The notes under the pieces are model-generated. The model was not told the DNA's origin, did not search any database, and saw only the letters and a program-made list of their open reading frames with translations. 64,000 bases of DNA from Bacillota bacterium (lineage in GTDB: Bacteria; Bacillota; Clostridia; Christensenellales; CAG-138): positions 1 through 64,000 of the forward strand of contig JAEWCL010000026.1 in NCBI GenBank assembly GCA_023390655.1, written 5' to 3'. Shown in pieces: positions 32,711 to 40,947 of this stretch. Position 1 is the first letter of the stretch; each line of letters opens with the position of its first letter. A program made the position numbers and the translations under genes.

Positions 32711-32739
32711 TTGCAAAAGCGGGCTTCAAATGGTAGAAT
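32711..32739 (+). promoter_or_regulatory. Sigma-A promoter of rpmB
   Basis: TTGCAA (32711-32716), 17 bases, TAGAAT (32734-32739) with an extended TGG just before the -10. Confidence 0.75.
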
Positions 32740-32794
32740 ACGTTTGTTTGATTTTGACCGGCTACGGTCCTTTACGGCAAGGAGGTGTAACAGA

Positions 32795-32986
32795 ATGGGT
32801 AAGTATTGCGAAGTGTGCAAAAAAGGCACGATGTCCGGAAACCTTGTCAGCCACTCCAACCGCAAGACCAAGCGCGCATGGGCGCCCAACGTGCAGCAGG
32901 TGCACGTCGTGGTTGGCGGTGCTCCGCGCAAGATGGACGTCTGCACCCGTTGCCTCCGTTCTGGCAAGGTTGTCCGCAGCGTGTAA
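32795..32986 (+). CDS. rpmB: Ribosomal protein L28, zinc-binding form
   Basis: The 63-residue protein reads MGKYCEVCKKGTMSGNLVSHS and ends RKMDVCTRCLRSGKVVRSV, the full L28 layout. Both CxxC pairs (residues 5-8 and about 51-54) are intact, so this is the zinc-ribbon (C+) form. A perfect AAGGAGG site precedes ATG 32795. Single-gene unit with its own promoter and terminator. Confidence 0.97.
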   Translation: MGKYCEVCKKGTMSGNLVSHSNRKTKRAWAPNVQQVHVVVGGAPRKMDVCTRCLRSGKVVRSV

Positions 32987-33006
32987 CATACAGGCGCAGC
33001 TATAAG

Positions 33007-33031
33007 AAGATGCAGCAATGCATCTTTTTTT
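33007..33031 (+). terminator. Terminator of rpmB
   Basis: AAGATGCA and TGCATCTT pair around GCAA and continue into a run of seven T residues. Confidence 0.92.
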
Positions 33032-33132
33032 ATGCCCGCACATCGCGCGGCAAGCCCGGATTGCCGGAAGCGTATCTGCTTGGACCTGTCCGCGGCGTTA
33101 AGCCGCGGCAATGCACTTCTCTTACGCCGTGC

Positions 33133-33345
33133 TCAGGTGCACAGCCATACGATGCCAAGCGCAATGAGCACCGCGCAGGCGATCAGCGCTATCACCCAAA
33201 GCGGCAGAATACATAAAATCACAAGCACCGCCGCCACAATCAGGACGATCCCCGGTATGTTTCCGTTGCGCCGCCGTTTCCTGTGGCGCACGCACTCACA
33301 ATCGCACGGCGGATCTTTCGTCCAACAAACCTTCCACTGCAGCAT
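33133..33345 (-). CDS. Small membrane protein with Cys-rich N-terminus
   Basis: The 70-residue product has a cysteine-rich start (KVCWTKDPPCDCECV), a basic patch RHRKRRRNG and two hydrophobic segments (about 31-45 and 47-68). ATG 33345 has GGGGAGG eight bases upstream, which supports it being real. I do not recognise the family. It is divergent from the ABC importer genes. A CCGCGGC/GCCGCGG hairpin lies downstream at about 33090-33108. Confidence 0.6.
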   Translation of the reverse strand: MLQWKVCWTKDPPCDCECVRHRKRRRNGNIPGIVLIVAAVLVILCILPLWVIALIACAVLIALGIVWLCT

Positions 33346-33479
33346 TACGAAACCTCCCCGCGCAATTGGATCCTGCCCTTCTATATAAGTACGGCATGGT
33401 GCGCCAAAATGTGCCGTTCACTCCTTTGCCCCTTCAGGAATACTCTAAACTATCACGCAGTTATCTAAGGAGGCGGCAT

Positions 33480-34253
33480 ATGGAGCCAATTGTTGAACTA
33501 AAGGAGATACGCCTCGCCTATCACGAACCGCACGCGGAAACGCTCGCCATAGACCAACTCAACATGACGATATACGATGGAGAGTTTGTGGCCATTGTCG
33601 GCCCTTCCGGTTCCGGGAAGACTTCCATGCTGAGCATTTTATCCGGGTTGATCACGCCCTCAAGCGGGAGCGTGCGTATCAAAGGCAAAGAGATCACCGG
33701 TCCTGCACAAAACATCGGGTACATGCTCCAACAGGATCACCTGTTTGATTGGCGGGATATCGAAGGCAATACCGTCATTGGCCTTGAGGTCAGGCATTTG
33801 CTGACGCCGCAGACGCGCGCGCATGCGTTGGAGTTACTCTCCACCTATGGATTGGCGGATTTTCTGCACCATTACCCGCGCCAGCTCTCCGGCGGCATGC
33901 GCCAGAAGGTGGCGCTGATCCGCACCCTGGCGTCTGACCCGGACCTGCTGCTGCTTGACGAACCGTTTTCGGCGCTCGATTACCAGACGCGCCTCAAGAC
34001 AGCGGACGAGGTGCACGGCATTATCAAGCGGGAGCATAAAACGGCGCTTTTAGTCACACATGATATCGCGGAGGCCATTTCCATGGCAGACCGTATCTTT
34101 GTGTTTTCCGAACGTCCGGCGCGTGTCAAGCGAGTGCTCACGATCACATTAAACGCTCCCCCTTCCCCGCTTGCGCGGCGCAATGCGGTGGAATTTCATG
34201 ACTATTTCAATATCATATGGAAGGAGCTGGAGGTTCATGAAGGCGAAAGCTGA
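33480..34253 (+). CDS. ABC importer ATP-binding protein (SsuB/TauB type)
   Basis: The 257-residue protein has Walker A GPSGSGKTS, the signature LSGGMRQKVAL, Walker B LLLLDEPFSAL and the H-loop TALLVTHDIAEA. It resembles ATPases of nitrate, sulfonate, taurine and thiamine-precursor importers. The ATG at 33480 follows AAGGAGG; a longer frame from 33366 has no site. Its last 17 bases overlap the permease gene. No periplasmic-type binding protein gene is adjacent, so the substrate cannot be named. Confidence 0.92.
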   Translation: MEPIVELKEIRLAYHEPHAETLAIDQLNMTIYDGEFVAIVGPSGSGKTSMLSILSGLITPSSGSVRIKGKEITGPAQNIGYMLQQDHLFDWRDIEGNTVIGLEVRHLLTPQTRAHALELLSTYGLADFLHHYPRQLSGGMRQKVALIRTLASDPDLLLLDEPFSALDYQTRLKTADEVHGIIKREHKTALLVTHDIAEAISMADRIFVFSERPARVKRVLTITLNAPPSPLARRNAVEFHDYFNIIWKELEVHEGES

Positions 34254-35052
34254 ACAAGGCTGCAGTACAGAGCATCTGGCTTACTTAAAAGGGCTGCAGC
34301 GCCGCCACGCGTTTGTCGTCGCCATGCGATATGCGATTTTGGTCCTGTTCCTGGTCCTGTGGGAGGTGGGCGCGCGCCTGCACTGGATTGATTCATTCGT
34401 CACCAGCAGCCCTTCACGCGTGATGGAAACGCTTTCCTCCCTCTACCAACAGGGCATGCTGTTTGAGCATGTCTGGGTCACGCTGTATGAAACGGTCGTC
34501 AGCTTTGTGCTGGGGACGCTGGTCGGCATATTCATTGCCATCCTGCTCTGGTGGAGCCCTACGTTAAATAAAATTCTCGACCCATACCTTGTGGTGTTCA
34601 ACGCCTTGCCCAAGATCGCGCTGGGGCCGATCCTCATCGTCTGGATCGGTGCTTCCACAAGCTCCATTATCGCCATGGGGCTGTTGATTTCCCTCATCGT
34701 CACCATATTGACGGTGCTGACCGGCTTTAATGAAATCAGTGAGGAAAAGCAGATGTTCATGCGCACGCTGGGCGCAACGCGCATGCAGGTTTTCACCATG
34801 GCGGTGCTGCCCGCAAGCATCCCCACCATGATGTCTGCCCTCAAATTGAGCGTGGGGATGAGCTGGGTAGGCGTCATCGTAGGCGAGTATCTTGTATCAA
34901 AGGCCGGGTTAGGATACCTCATCGTGTACGGTGGGCAGGTATTCCAGCTGAATCTTGTGATGGCGAGCATCCTTGTTTTGTGCGTGCTTGCCGCCGTGAT
35001 GTATTACATCGTGGCTTATTTTGAAAGGAAGCTGGTTCGCTGGAAGTCCTGA
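34237..35052 (+). CDS. ABC importer permease (SsuC/TauC type)
   Basis: The 271-residue product has about six membrane segments and the permease EAA loop (EISEEKQMFMRTLGATRMQVFTM, about 158-180, the conserved G at 171). IDSFVTSSPSRVMETL near the N-terminus and VIVGEYLVSKAGLGYLI near the C-terminus are typical of the nitrate/sulfonate/taurine class. It overlaps the ATPase gene, showing coupled translation. A G+C-rich hairpin without a T-run follows at 35064-35086. The substrate-binding lipoprotein is missing from the neighbourhood. Confidence 0.91.
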   Translation: MKAKAEQGCSTEHLAYLKGLQRRHAFVVAMRYAILVLFLVLWEVGARLHWIDSFVTSSPSRVMETLSSLYQQGMLFEHVWVTLYETVVSFVLGTLVGIFIAILLWWSPTLNKILDPYLVVFNALPKIALGPILIVWIGASTSSIIAMGLLISLIVTILTVLTGFNEISEEKQMFMRTLGATRMQVFTMAVLPASIPTMMSALKLSVGMSWVGVIVGEYLVSKAGLGYLIVYGGQVFQLNLVMASILVLCVLAAVMYYIVAYFERKLVRWKS

Positions 35053-35257
35053 CCGTTGACATAGGCGGGGTGCAAGCCGCCCCGCCCTTGGCTATCTCAG
35101 TCCAGATTGCCTCTTCGCTTCCTGCAATACGATCCTGATACTGCTTGCTTCCTGAGCGCAAATAGGATAAGCTCTGTTCTGTGGAATCCTGCCGCCGTAA
35201 GAACGGGATGATTTTTGCGGGATTGTCCATATTTGTTCATTTTTTTGTGATTTTGCC

Positions 35258-35287
35258 TTGACAGCGCGGATTGGAATTTGCTACACT
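35258..35287 (+). promoter_or_regulatory. Promoter of rplM-rpsI
   Basis: TTGACA (35258-35263), 18 bases, TACACT (35282-35287). Confidence 0.75.
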
Positions 35288-35400
35288 GTTTCAGGTGTGT
35301 TCGGTAAAGTAGGCGTCATGCGGCCACAGCCCCGGAAGCAAGACGTACAAGCGTCACCAGAGCCACATCGACATTCTGATATTTTCATTAGGAGGACGCC
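35288..35400 (+). other. rplM leader, possible L13 autoregulatory element
   Basis: A leader of about 105 bases precedes rplM. Firmicutes have a known L13 leader RNA in this place. Short complementary blocks are present (for example GGCGTC near 35312 with GACG near 35343), but I could not match the full published structure by eye. The rest of the 348-base gap (35053-35257) holds only the hairpin after the ABC permease. Confidence 0.4.
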
Positions 35401-35832
35401 ATGAAAACCTATATGGCAAAAGGCGAATCTCTCCAGAGGAATTGGTATGTTGTGGATGCAGAAGGCATGGTACTTGGCCGTCTGTCCTCCCAGGTTGCCG
35501 CTATTCTCAGGGGAAAGCATAAGCCTATATACACGCCGCATGTTGATACCGGCGATCATGTGATTATTGTCAACGCCGATAAGGTCGTACTCACCGGCAA
35601 GAAGCTCGATCAGAAAAAGTATTACCGCCACACCGGTTATCCCGGCGGTCTCAAAGAAGTTACCTACCGTACACTTCTGGGGACCAAACCGGAATTCGCC
35701 GTGTATGAAGCGATTCGCCGTATGATGCCCAAGGGCCCCCTTGGCCGCCAGATGCTCACAAAGCTTCGCGTTTACAAGGGCGCGGAACACCAGCATGCGG
35801 CACAGAAGCCCCAGGCGCTGGAACTCAAATAA
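35401..35832 (+). CDS. rplM: Ribosomal protein L13
   Basis: The 143-residue protein matches L13 over its full length: MKTYMAKGESLQRNWYVVDA, LGRLSSQVAAILRGKHKP, VDTGDHVIIVNADKV, YYRHTGYPGGLKEVTY, RRMMPKGPLGRQMLTKLRVY. It is an early-assembling large-subunit protein. TAGGAGG precedes ATG 35401. It is followed by rpsI after 21 bases, the universal pairing. Confidence 0.98.
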   Translation: MKTYMAKGESLQRNWYVVDAEGMVLGRLSSQVAAILRGKHKPIYTPHVDTGDHVIIVNADKVVLTGKKLDQKKYYRHTGYPGGLKEVTYRTLLGTKPEFAVYEAIRRMMPKGPLGRQMLTKLRVYKGAEHQHAAQKPQALELK

Positions 35833-35853
35833 CGAAGGAAGGAGAAAACGCAA

Positions 35854-36246
35854 ATGGCACAGGTTCACTATCTCGGCACCGGCAGGCGCAAGAAATCCAT
35901 CGCCCGCGTTCGTCTGCTTCCCGGTTCCGGCAACATCACCGTCAACAAGCGTGATGTGGAAGATTACTTCGGTCTGGAAACCCTCAAGATGATCGTACGC
36001 GCACCCATGGTGCTCACCGACACGCTCTCCAAGTATGACGTGAAGGTCAACGTCATCGGCGGCGGCACCACCGGCCAGGCGGGCGCTATCCGCCACGGCA
36101 TCGCCCGCGCGCTCTTGATCGCAAGCCCCGAGCTCAGGCCCGCCCTTAAAAAGGCCGGCTTCCTCACCCGCGATCCGAGAATGAAGGAGCGTAAAAAGTA
36201 CGGCCTCAAGGCTGCACGCCGCGCACCCCAGTTCTCCAAGCGCTAA
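35854..36246 (+). CDS. rpsI: Ribosomal protein S9
   Basis: The 130-residue protein carries the S9 signatures YLGTGRRKKSIARVRLLPGSG, GGGTTGQAGAIRHGIARALL and the C-terminal tail KKYGLKAARRAPQFSKR, whose last residues contact P-site tRNA. GAAGGAG precedes ATG 35854. It ends the rplM-rpsI operon at a terminator. Confidence 0.98.
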   Translation: MAQVHYLGTGRRKKSIARVRLLPGSGNITVNKRDVEDYFGLETLKMIVRAPMVLTDTLSKYDVKVNVIGGGTTGQAGAIRHGIARALLIASPELRPALKKAGFLTRDPRMKERKKYGLKAARRAPQFSKR

Positions 36247-36265
36247 ACCGTATATTGGTTTCCTT

Positions 36266-36296
36266 CAGCCGCCGGTACATCCGGCGGCTGTTTTTT
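36266..36296 (+). terminator. Terminator of rplM-rpsI
   Basis: CAGCCGCCGG and CCGGCGGCTG pair around TACAT and continue into six T residues. Confidence 0.95.
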
Positions 36297-36333
36297 AAGC
36301 GGTTATGCTATAGTGCTCTGCCGGAGGAATACG

Positions 36334-37011
36334 ATGCGCGCTTATAAAACGAATATCCCCATACCGGAGACCATGCCGGTTGGGCTGCTGCTTGCGTTTG
36401 TCGGCGGTTTTTTGGACGCTTATACCTATCTGCTGCACGGCGGGGTGTTTGCAAACGCCCAGACGGGAAATATGGTGCTGTTGTTTATCCAGCTTGCCGA
36501 AGGCAGATGGGTCAAGGCCGGGTACTACGTCCTCCCGATCCTTGCCTATGCGTTGGGCATACTGGTGACTGACCTATTAAAGCGCAGGTTTGTTGCTTCC
36601 CGCCATATCCACTGGCGGCAGATCGCCATACTCGCGGAACTGCTTATTCTTGCGGCGATCGGTTTTTTGCCTGCCTCCATACCGGATGGCGTCATCAACA
36701 TCACCATCTCCTTCGTGTGCGCGGTCCAGGTCGCAAGCTTCAGCCGTCTGCACGGCATGGGGTACGCCACCACCATGTGCACCAACAACCTCAGGCAGGC
36801 GGTGGAACATGCGGTAGCTTTCCGGATGGAACAGGACCGTGCGGCGGGGAACCGCGCCTTAAAATATCTTGCGATTATCCTTGTATTCTGCTTTGGCGCG
36901 TTTTGCTGCGCGCTTGCCGTGCACGCGTTCTCCTACCAATCCATATTCCTGAGCTGCCTTCCCCTGTTGGGCGTCTGGCTGTATCTGTTCGGCAAACCTG
37001 AAGAGAAATAA
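36334..37011 (+). CDS. YoaK family (DUF1275) membrane protein
   Basis: The 225-residue product has about six hydrophobic segments and the family's conserved N-terminal stretch AFVGGFLDAYTYLLHGGVFANAQTGNMVLL, here split as GGFLDAYTYLLHGG and ANAQTGNMV, with GYATTMCTNNLRQAVE later. DUF1275 proteins resemble small transporters but have no assigned substrate. GGAGG precedes ATG 36334. It stands alone between rpsI and two lipoprotein genes. Confidence 0.88.
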   Translation: MRAYKTNIPIPETMPVGLLLAFVGGFLDAYTYLLHGGVFANAQTGNMVLLFIQLAEGRWVKAGYYVLPILAYALGILVTDLLKRRFVASRHIHWRQIAILAELLILAAIGFLPASIPDGVINITISFVCAVQVASFSRLHGMGYATTMCTNNLRQAVEHAVAFRMEQDRAAGNRALKYLAIILVFCFGAFCCALAVHAFSYQSIFLSCLPLLGVWLYLFGKPEEK

Positions 37012-37108
37012 TCTCCTTCCAAAAGTTTACATGTATGCCATTTACCTTTTTGAGGTTGCCGCTTACAATAGAGTAGGCGGTCTATTTTTCAAGTCGGAGG
37101 AAGCGGCT

Positions 37109-37747
37109 ATGGCATCTTTTAAACGTGTAGCCAACCTGTTCCTTTGCCTCTCCCTGCTTTGCCTTCTTACGGCATGCAGCTTAATCGAAGACTTTCCTGT
37201 GTTTGCAGCAAAGCCCAAACACAATACCATCGCGCCCAAGGTGCTCACGAAAAAAGAGGAAGAGCTAATCCGTCTTCTTTCAGACACCGAGCAGGAGATT
37301 TACCTGTTCTCTTACACCGCGGACCGAGAATACCGCCAATTGGATCTATGGGTGGAACTCTACAAAGACGGCGTCCTGATCGATCCAAACGCGGGCGGAT
37401 TTGGCATCATCTTTCTGGAAACGAACAAGGCTCTTACGGGTACGCTTGCCGTTACCATTACCCATACGCCGGATTACCGCTGGAGATTTTCGTGTTCCGG
37501 CGCGTCATCCACAAGCGCGCCAAACACCAATTATCTCCCGGAGGCCGCCCGCGGGTACCATCAAATCCAGCAGGCACAAACGATCGAGCCGGGCAAGGAA
37601 ATACTTCTTTATCAATCGATGTTCAGCGAAGATTCCACCGTTGGTTTCATCGCCCAAACATTTCTGGAGCGCCCCGAACTGCTTCATGCATACGATTATG
37701 TTCATCTGATCAAATGCAAATTCTCCATACCGGAGGAGGGACTATGA
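37109..37747 (+). CDS. Lipoprotein of unknown function
   Basis: The 212-residue product has a lipoprotein signal with lipobox LLTAC (Cys at about residue 21). The exported part carries a coiled acidic/basic segment (KVLTKKEEELIRLLSDTEQE) and then beta-rich sequence (QLDLWVELYKDG, GTLAVTITHTPDYRW). I do not recognise the family. GGAGG precedes ATG 37109. Its stop overlaps the start of the next gene (ATGA at 37744-37747), so it is coupled to the S41-like lipoprotein and probably works with it. Confidence 0.75.
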   Translation: MASFKRVANLFLCLSLLCLLTACSLIEDFPVFAAKPKHNTIAPKVLTKKEEELIRLLSDTEQEIYLFSYTADREYRQLDLWVELYKDGVLIDPNAGGFGIIFLETNKALTGTLAVTITHTPDYRWRFSCSGASSTSAPNTNYLPEAARGYHQIQQAQTIEPGKEILLYQSMFSEDSTVGFIAQTFLERPELLHAYDYVHLIKCKFSIPEEGL

Positions 37748-39027
37748 AAAAAATCCTTGCAACTTTCCTTTGTTTGCTGATGTTTATTGGATTGGCCGGA
37801 TGCGGCGCTTTACCCGCAGGCAGCAGTGCAACGCGCTCCACCATATTGCACAACGGGTATGCAAATGCAGAGCGCAACCGCCTTTTACAGGAGGATATCG
37901 CTTATTTTGCAAAGGAGCTGCCCAAGCACCACAAAAACCTGTTTACCTTACTCTCAAAAGAAGCGTTTGAAGAACAGACCGCAGCGCTGATTGCGGAGGT
38001 TGACCGGCTGCCCAACGAGCAGGTGTTTGCGCGCCTGGCGCAAATTATGGCGTCCATCGGGGATGCGCATACCCGATTCAATTTCTGGAATGGTTATGAT
38101 TTTCCGCTGCAATTCTACATGTTTGGTACGGACATCTATGTTGTAAACGCGGAAAAAGGTATGGAACATCTCCTTTATCAAAAGGTGACCGCCGTCAACG
38201 GTATGCCGGTTGCGGACGTCCTGTCCCGCCTTGCCACCATCATCCCGCATGAAAATGAGAGTTACTTGAAAAATGCCCTGGTTAGGTATCTTGCAGCCCC
38301 CGTCTATCTCTACGGGCTTGGCATTATTACCGATAAGGAGCAGGCAACATTCACCTTTGAGATTGACGGCAGCCCGCAGGAGATCGCACTCTCCGCGCGC
38401 AACGCCTATGAAACGCCGATCGATTTTAGCATCCATACGGAAGACGATGTGGTGCTTGGGACATCCTCCTCCAGCTATAGCTATACCTATCTGCCGGATG
38501 CAAACGCGGTTCACTTCAGCTACAACCTGTGTGAGGGCGAGGACGAGTTCCGCGCGTTCAACAAGCATATGTTTGAGGAGATTACAGAAAAAAATGCAAA
38601 GAAAATTATACTGGATTTGAGGCGTAACCCGGGTGGCAATTCCGAGGTGTTGAATCCCTTTACCGGGCAGCTCAAAGCTTACAAGGAGACGCATCCTGAC
38701 GTAGAGGTGTTCCTTCTTACCGGCAGGAAGACCTTCTCCTCCGGCATGTTTGCCATCTACCGGACGATGGAGGCGGTGCCTAGCGCCATTTCCATTGGCG
38801 AGCCTACGGGAGGCGCTTTAAATTGCTTTGGGGATATCAAGACGTTTTCGCTGCCCAATTCCCAAATCCCCATCCAATACAGCACAAAGTATTTTGAGTT
38901 TAGCAGCATGTTTTCCTATAAAAACAAGGGTACGGATACGTTCATCCCAGATGTACTGGTTCCCCCTTCTATTGAGGATTATAGAGTCGGAAACGATGCC
39001 GCGTTAAACTATGCGCTGTCCAATTAA
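37744..39027 (+). CDS. S41-family peptidase-like lipoprotein
   Basis: The 427-residue product has a lipoprotein signal (lipobox GLAGC, Cys about residue 20), an N-terminal helical part with SIGDAHTRFNFW, a PDZ-like KVTAVNGMPVADVL segment and a C-terminal S41/tail-specific-protease core (KKIILDLRRNPGGNS, VFLLTGRKTFSSGMFAIYRTM with the candidate nucleophile Ser, IGEPTGGALN). Whether it is an active protease or only a binding protein is open because the usual Lys is not obvious. Translation is coupled to the lipoprotein gene upstream. Confidence 0.85.
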   Translation: MKKILATFLCLLMFIGLAGCGALPAGSSATRSTILHNGYANAERNRLLQEDIAYFAKELPKHHKNLFTLLSKEAFEEQTAALIAEVDRLPNEQVFARLAQIMASIGDAHTRFNFWNGYDFPLQFYMFGTDIYVVNAEKGMEHLLYQKVTAVNGMPVADVLSRLATIIPHENESYLKNALVRYLAAPVYLYGLGIITDKEQATFTFEIDGSPQEIALSARNAYETPIDFSIHTEDDVVLGTSSSSYSYTYLPDANAVHFSYNLCEGEDEFRAFNKHMFEEITEKNAKKIILDLRRNPGGNSEVLNPFTGQLKAYKETHPDVEVFLLTGRKTFSSGMFAIYRTMEAVPSAISIGEPTGGALNCFGDIKTFSLPNSQIPIQYSTKYFEFSSMFSYKNKGTDTFIPDVLVPPSIEDYRVGNDAALNYALSN

Positions 39028-39049
39028 AGTAGTTTCTCCGCGCAAAAAA

Positions 39050-39079
39050 GCGGATTGCAGAAGCAATCCGCCTTTTTTT
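39050..39079 (+). terminator. Terminator after the S41 lipoprotein gene
   Basis: GCGGATTGC and GCAATCCGC pair around AGAA, then seven T residues. Confidence 0.94.
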
Positions 39080-39240
39080 ATGTGAAATTCTGCGGTCTTT
39101 CTTCTATTATTCGTCAATTTTAGAAACTTTCCGCATTATTCATAGGTTGCATATATCTTATTACTGGAACAAATGGTAGAATATTTTAAGGAAACTTTCA
39201 GAAAAAATACATCTCAAAACCCGGCACGAAAGGAGTCACA

Positions 39241-40878
39241 ATGAACGCAATCCATCCGCGCCGCCTTACCGCGGCAGTTCTTGTTGCAATTCTTCTGTTT
39301 GCTTTTGCCGTACCGGCGCTTGCGGCGTCCACCACCATGGTGGCGACGGCAAACGTCAATATCCGCAGCGGCCCCGGCACCAGCTATAAATCGCTCGGCA
39401 TGCTCAACAAAGGAAAAACGATTGTAAAAACCGGTTCTTCCGGCGATTGGGCCAAGGTGCTTTATAACAATAAGACGGCCTATATCAAGGCGTCTTACTT
39501 AAAGCCATATGTAAGCTCCAGTGCGACGCCCGCGCCAACGCCTTCCATCTCCATCATCCCGATGCCCACCCCCACACCAACGCCTGCAAACTCGCTGCTG
39601 TATGCGCGTGTTTCCACTGCGGTGCGCAAAGGTGCTGGCCCTTCCTACTCCGCAATCGGCTATCTTGACCCGGGCGACAGCATTACGTCGCTGGGTACGA
39701 TCACCGCCGGCTATTATCAGGTGCAGCTTGGAAGCAAGGTCGGCTATGTGGCGGTATCAGACGTCACAACGCAGACGCCCGGCTCCTACGGCACCGTATA
39801 TGCACTCACAGGGACGACGGTATACTCCAGCGCCACCACCGCTTCCTCCACCCTTGGATATCTGGGGCAGGGGCAGAGTGCCGCCCGTACCGGCACTGTC
39901 GGCAGCTCATGGACGCAGATCACCTACAACGGGCGGACAGGCTATGTGCTGACCGCGCAGGTTGCAGACCTGTCCGGCGGCTCCTCTTCAAGCGGAACCA
40001 TCTACGCCAATTCTACGGTAGCGGTATACAGCTCCGCCAATACGTCCTCCACCATCCTCGCCTATATCCCGCAGGGACAGACCGCAACCCGCATCGGTAC
40101 CGTCGGCACTTGGACCCAGGTTACATTTGGCGCACAAAACGGTTACGTACTGACCAGTCAGGTCTCCGATTGGGGCGGCACTGCCTCCAATGGAACGCTA
40201 TACGTAGACTCGACGACAGCCGTGTACAGAACTGCGGATGCTTCCTCTGCCATTATCGGTTATCTTACCCAAGGGCAGGCCATCACGCGTACTGGCACCA
40301 CAGGGAACTGGACGCAGGTACTCTTTGCGGGGGAAACCGGTTATATCCGTACCCGGAACGTCGTCGATTCCATCGGAACTGGAGAGACGCCCTCCGGCTT
40401 TACGGCAGTGGGACGGACCATGTATTCGCAGGCCAGCCGTGTCTACTGCTATTCCTCCCCTTATGAGCAGAACAGCTACTCCGTCGGCTACCTGAGCCTG
40501 AACGAATCCGTATGGGCAGTCTCTACAAACGGCAGCTGGGTACAGGTTTACGTGCAGGGACAATCGCAGCCGCTCTATGTACCTGCAAGCAAGCTCGGCT
40601 ACTCCACCGCCGGCAGCGGCACCGGGACCGGCGTACTGTATGTGCAGTACTATACGGGCGCGGCGACCTATTCCGACATGACGGGCAACGCCTTCCTGTA
40701 TACCTACCGGCCGACCGGCTCCACCATTTCGGAAACCGTCGCCTCCATTGACCGTGGCGTGGCAGTCACCGTCCAATCCTACATCGGCGATTGGGTGTAT
40801 GTCAGCTGGTCCGGCAGGGATAATGTAACCCGTTCCGCCTATGTAAAGGCAAACAGGCTGGGGCCGACCAGTCCATAA
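39241..40878 (+). CDS. Secreted protein with multiple SH3b repeats
   Basis: The 545-residue product has a signal peptide (1-28, ending ALA-A) and about seven bacterial SH3 (SH3b) units. The first is canonical (ANVNIRSGPGTSYKSLGMLNKG). Four central units share the pattern TVYSS..SSTLGYL.QGQ..TRTGT.G.WTQ and are clearly recent duplications. A Pro/Thr-rich linker (TPTPTP) lies near residue 110. SH3b domains bind wall peptides; no catalytic domain is present, so it may be an adhesive or scaffold wall protein. AAAGGAG precedes ATG 39241, and an extended -10 (TGGTAGAAT) lies at about 39173-39181. Confidence 0.88.
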   Translation: MNAIHPRRLTAAVLVAILLFAFAVPALAASTTMVATANVNIRSGPGTSYKSLGMLNKGKTIVKTGSSGDWAKVLYNNKTAYIKASYLKPYVSSSATPAPTPSISIIPMPTPTPTPANSLLYARVSTAVRKGAGPSYSAIGYLDPGDSITSLGTITAGYYQVQLGSKVGYVAVSDVTTQTPGSYGTVYALTGTTVYSSATTASSTLGYLGQGQSAARTGTVGSSWTQITYNGRTGYVLTAQVADLSGGSSSSGTIYANSTVAVYSSANTSSTILAYIPQGQTATRIGTVGTWTQVTFGAQNGYVLTSQVSDWGGTASNGTLYVDSTTAVYRTADASSAIIGYLTQGQAITRTGTTGNWTQVLFAGETGYIRTRNVVDSIGTGETPSGFTAVGRTMYSQASRVYCYSSPYEQNSYSVGYLSLNESVWAVSTNGSWVQVYVQGQSQPLYVPASKLGYSTAGSGTGTGVLYVQYYTGAATYSDMTGNAFLYTYRPTGSTISETVASIDRGVAVTVQSYIGDWVYVSWSGRDNVTRSAYVKANRLGPTSP

Positions 40879-40900
40879 TTATTAAAGCCGTATTGTAAAA

Positions 40901-40938
40901 ACAGCACCGCCGATAAATCCGACGGTGCTGTTCTTTTG
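40901..40938. terminator. Bidirectional terminator between the SH3b gene and clpC
   Basis: ACAGCACCG and CGGTGCTGT pair around a 13-base loop, with T-rich flanks on both strands, between convergent genes. Confidence 0.9.
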
Positions 40939-40947
40939 TTATATACG

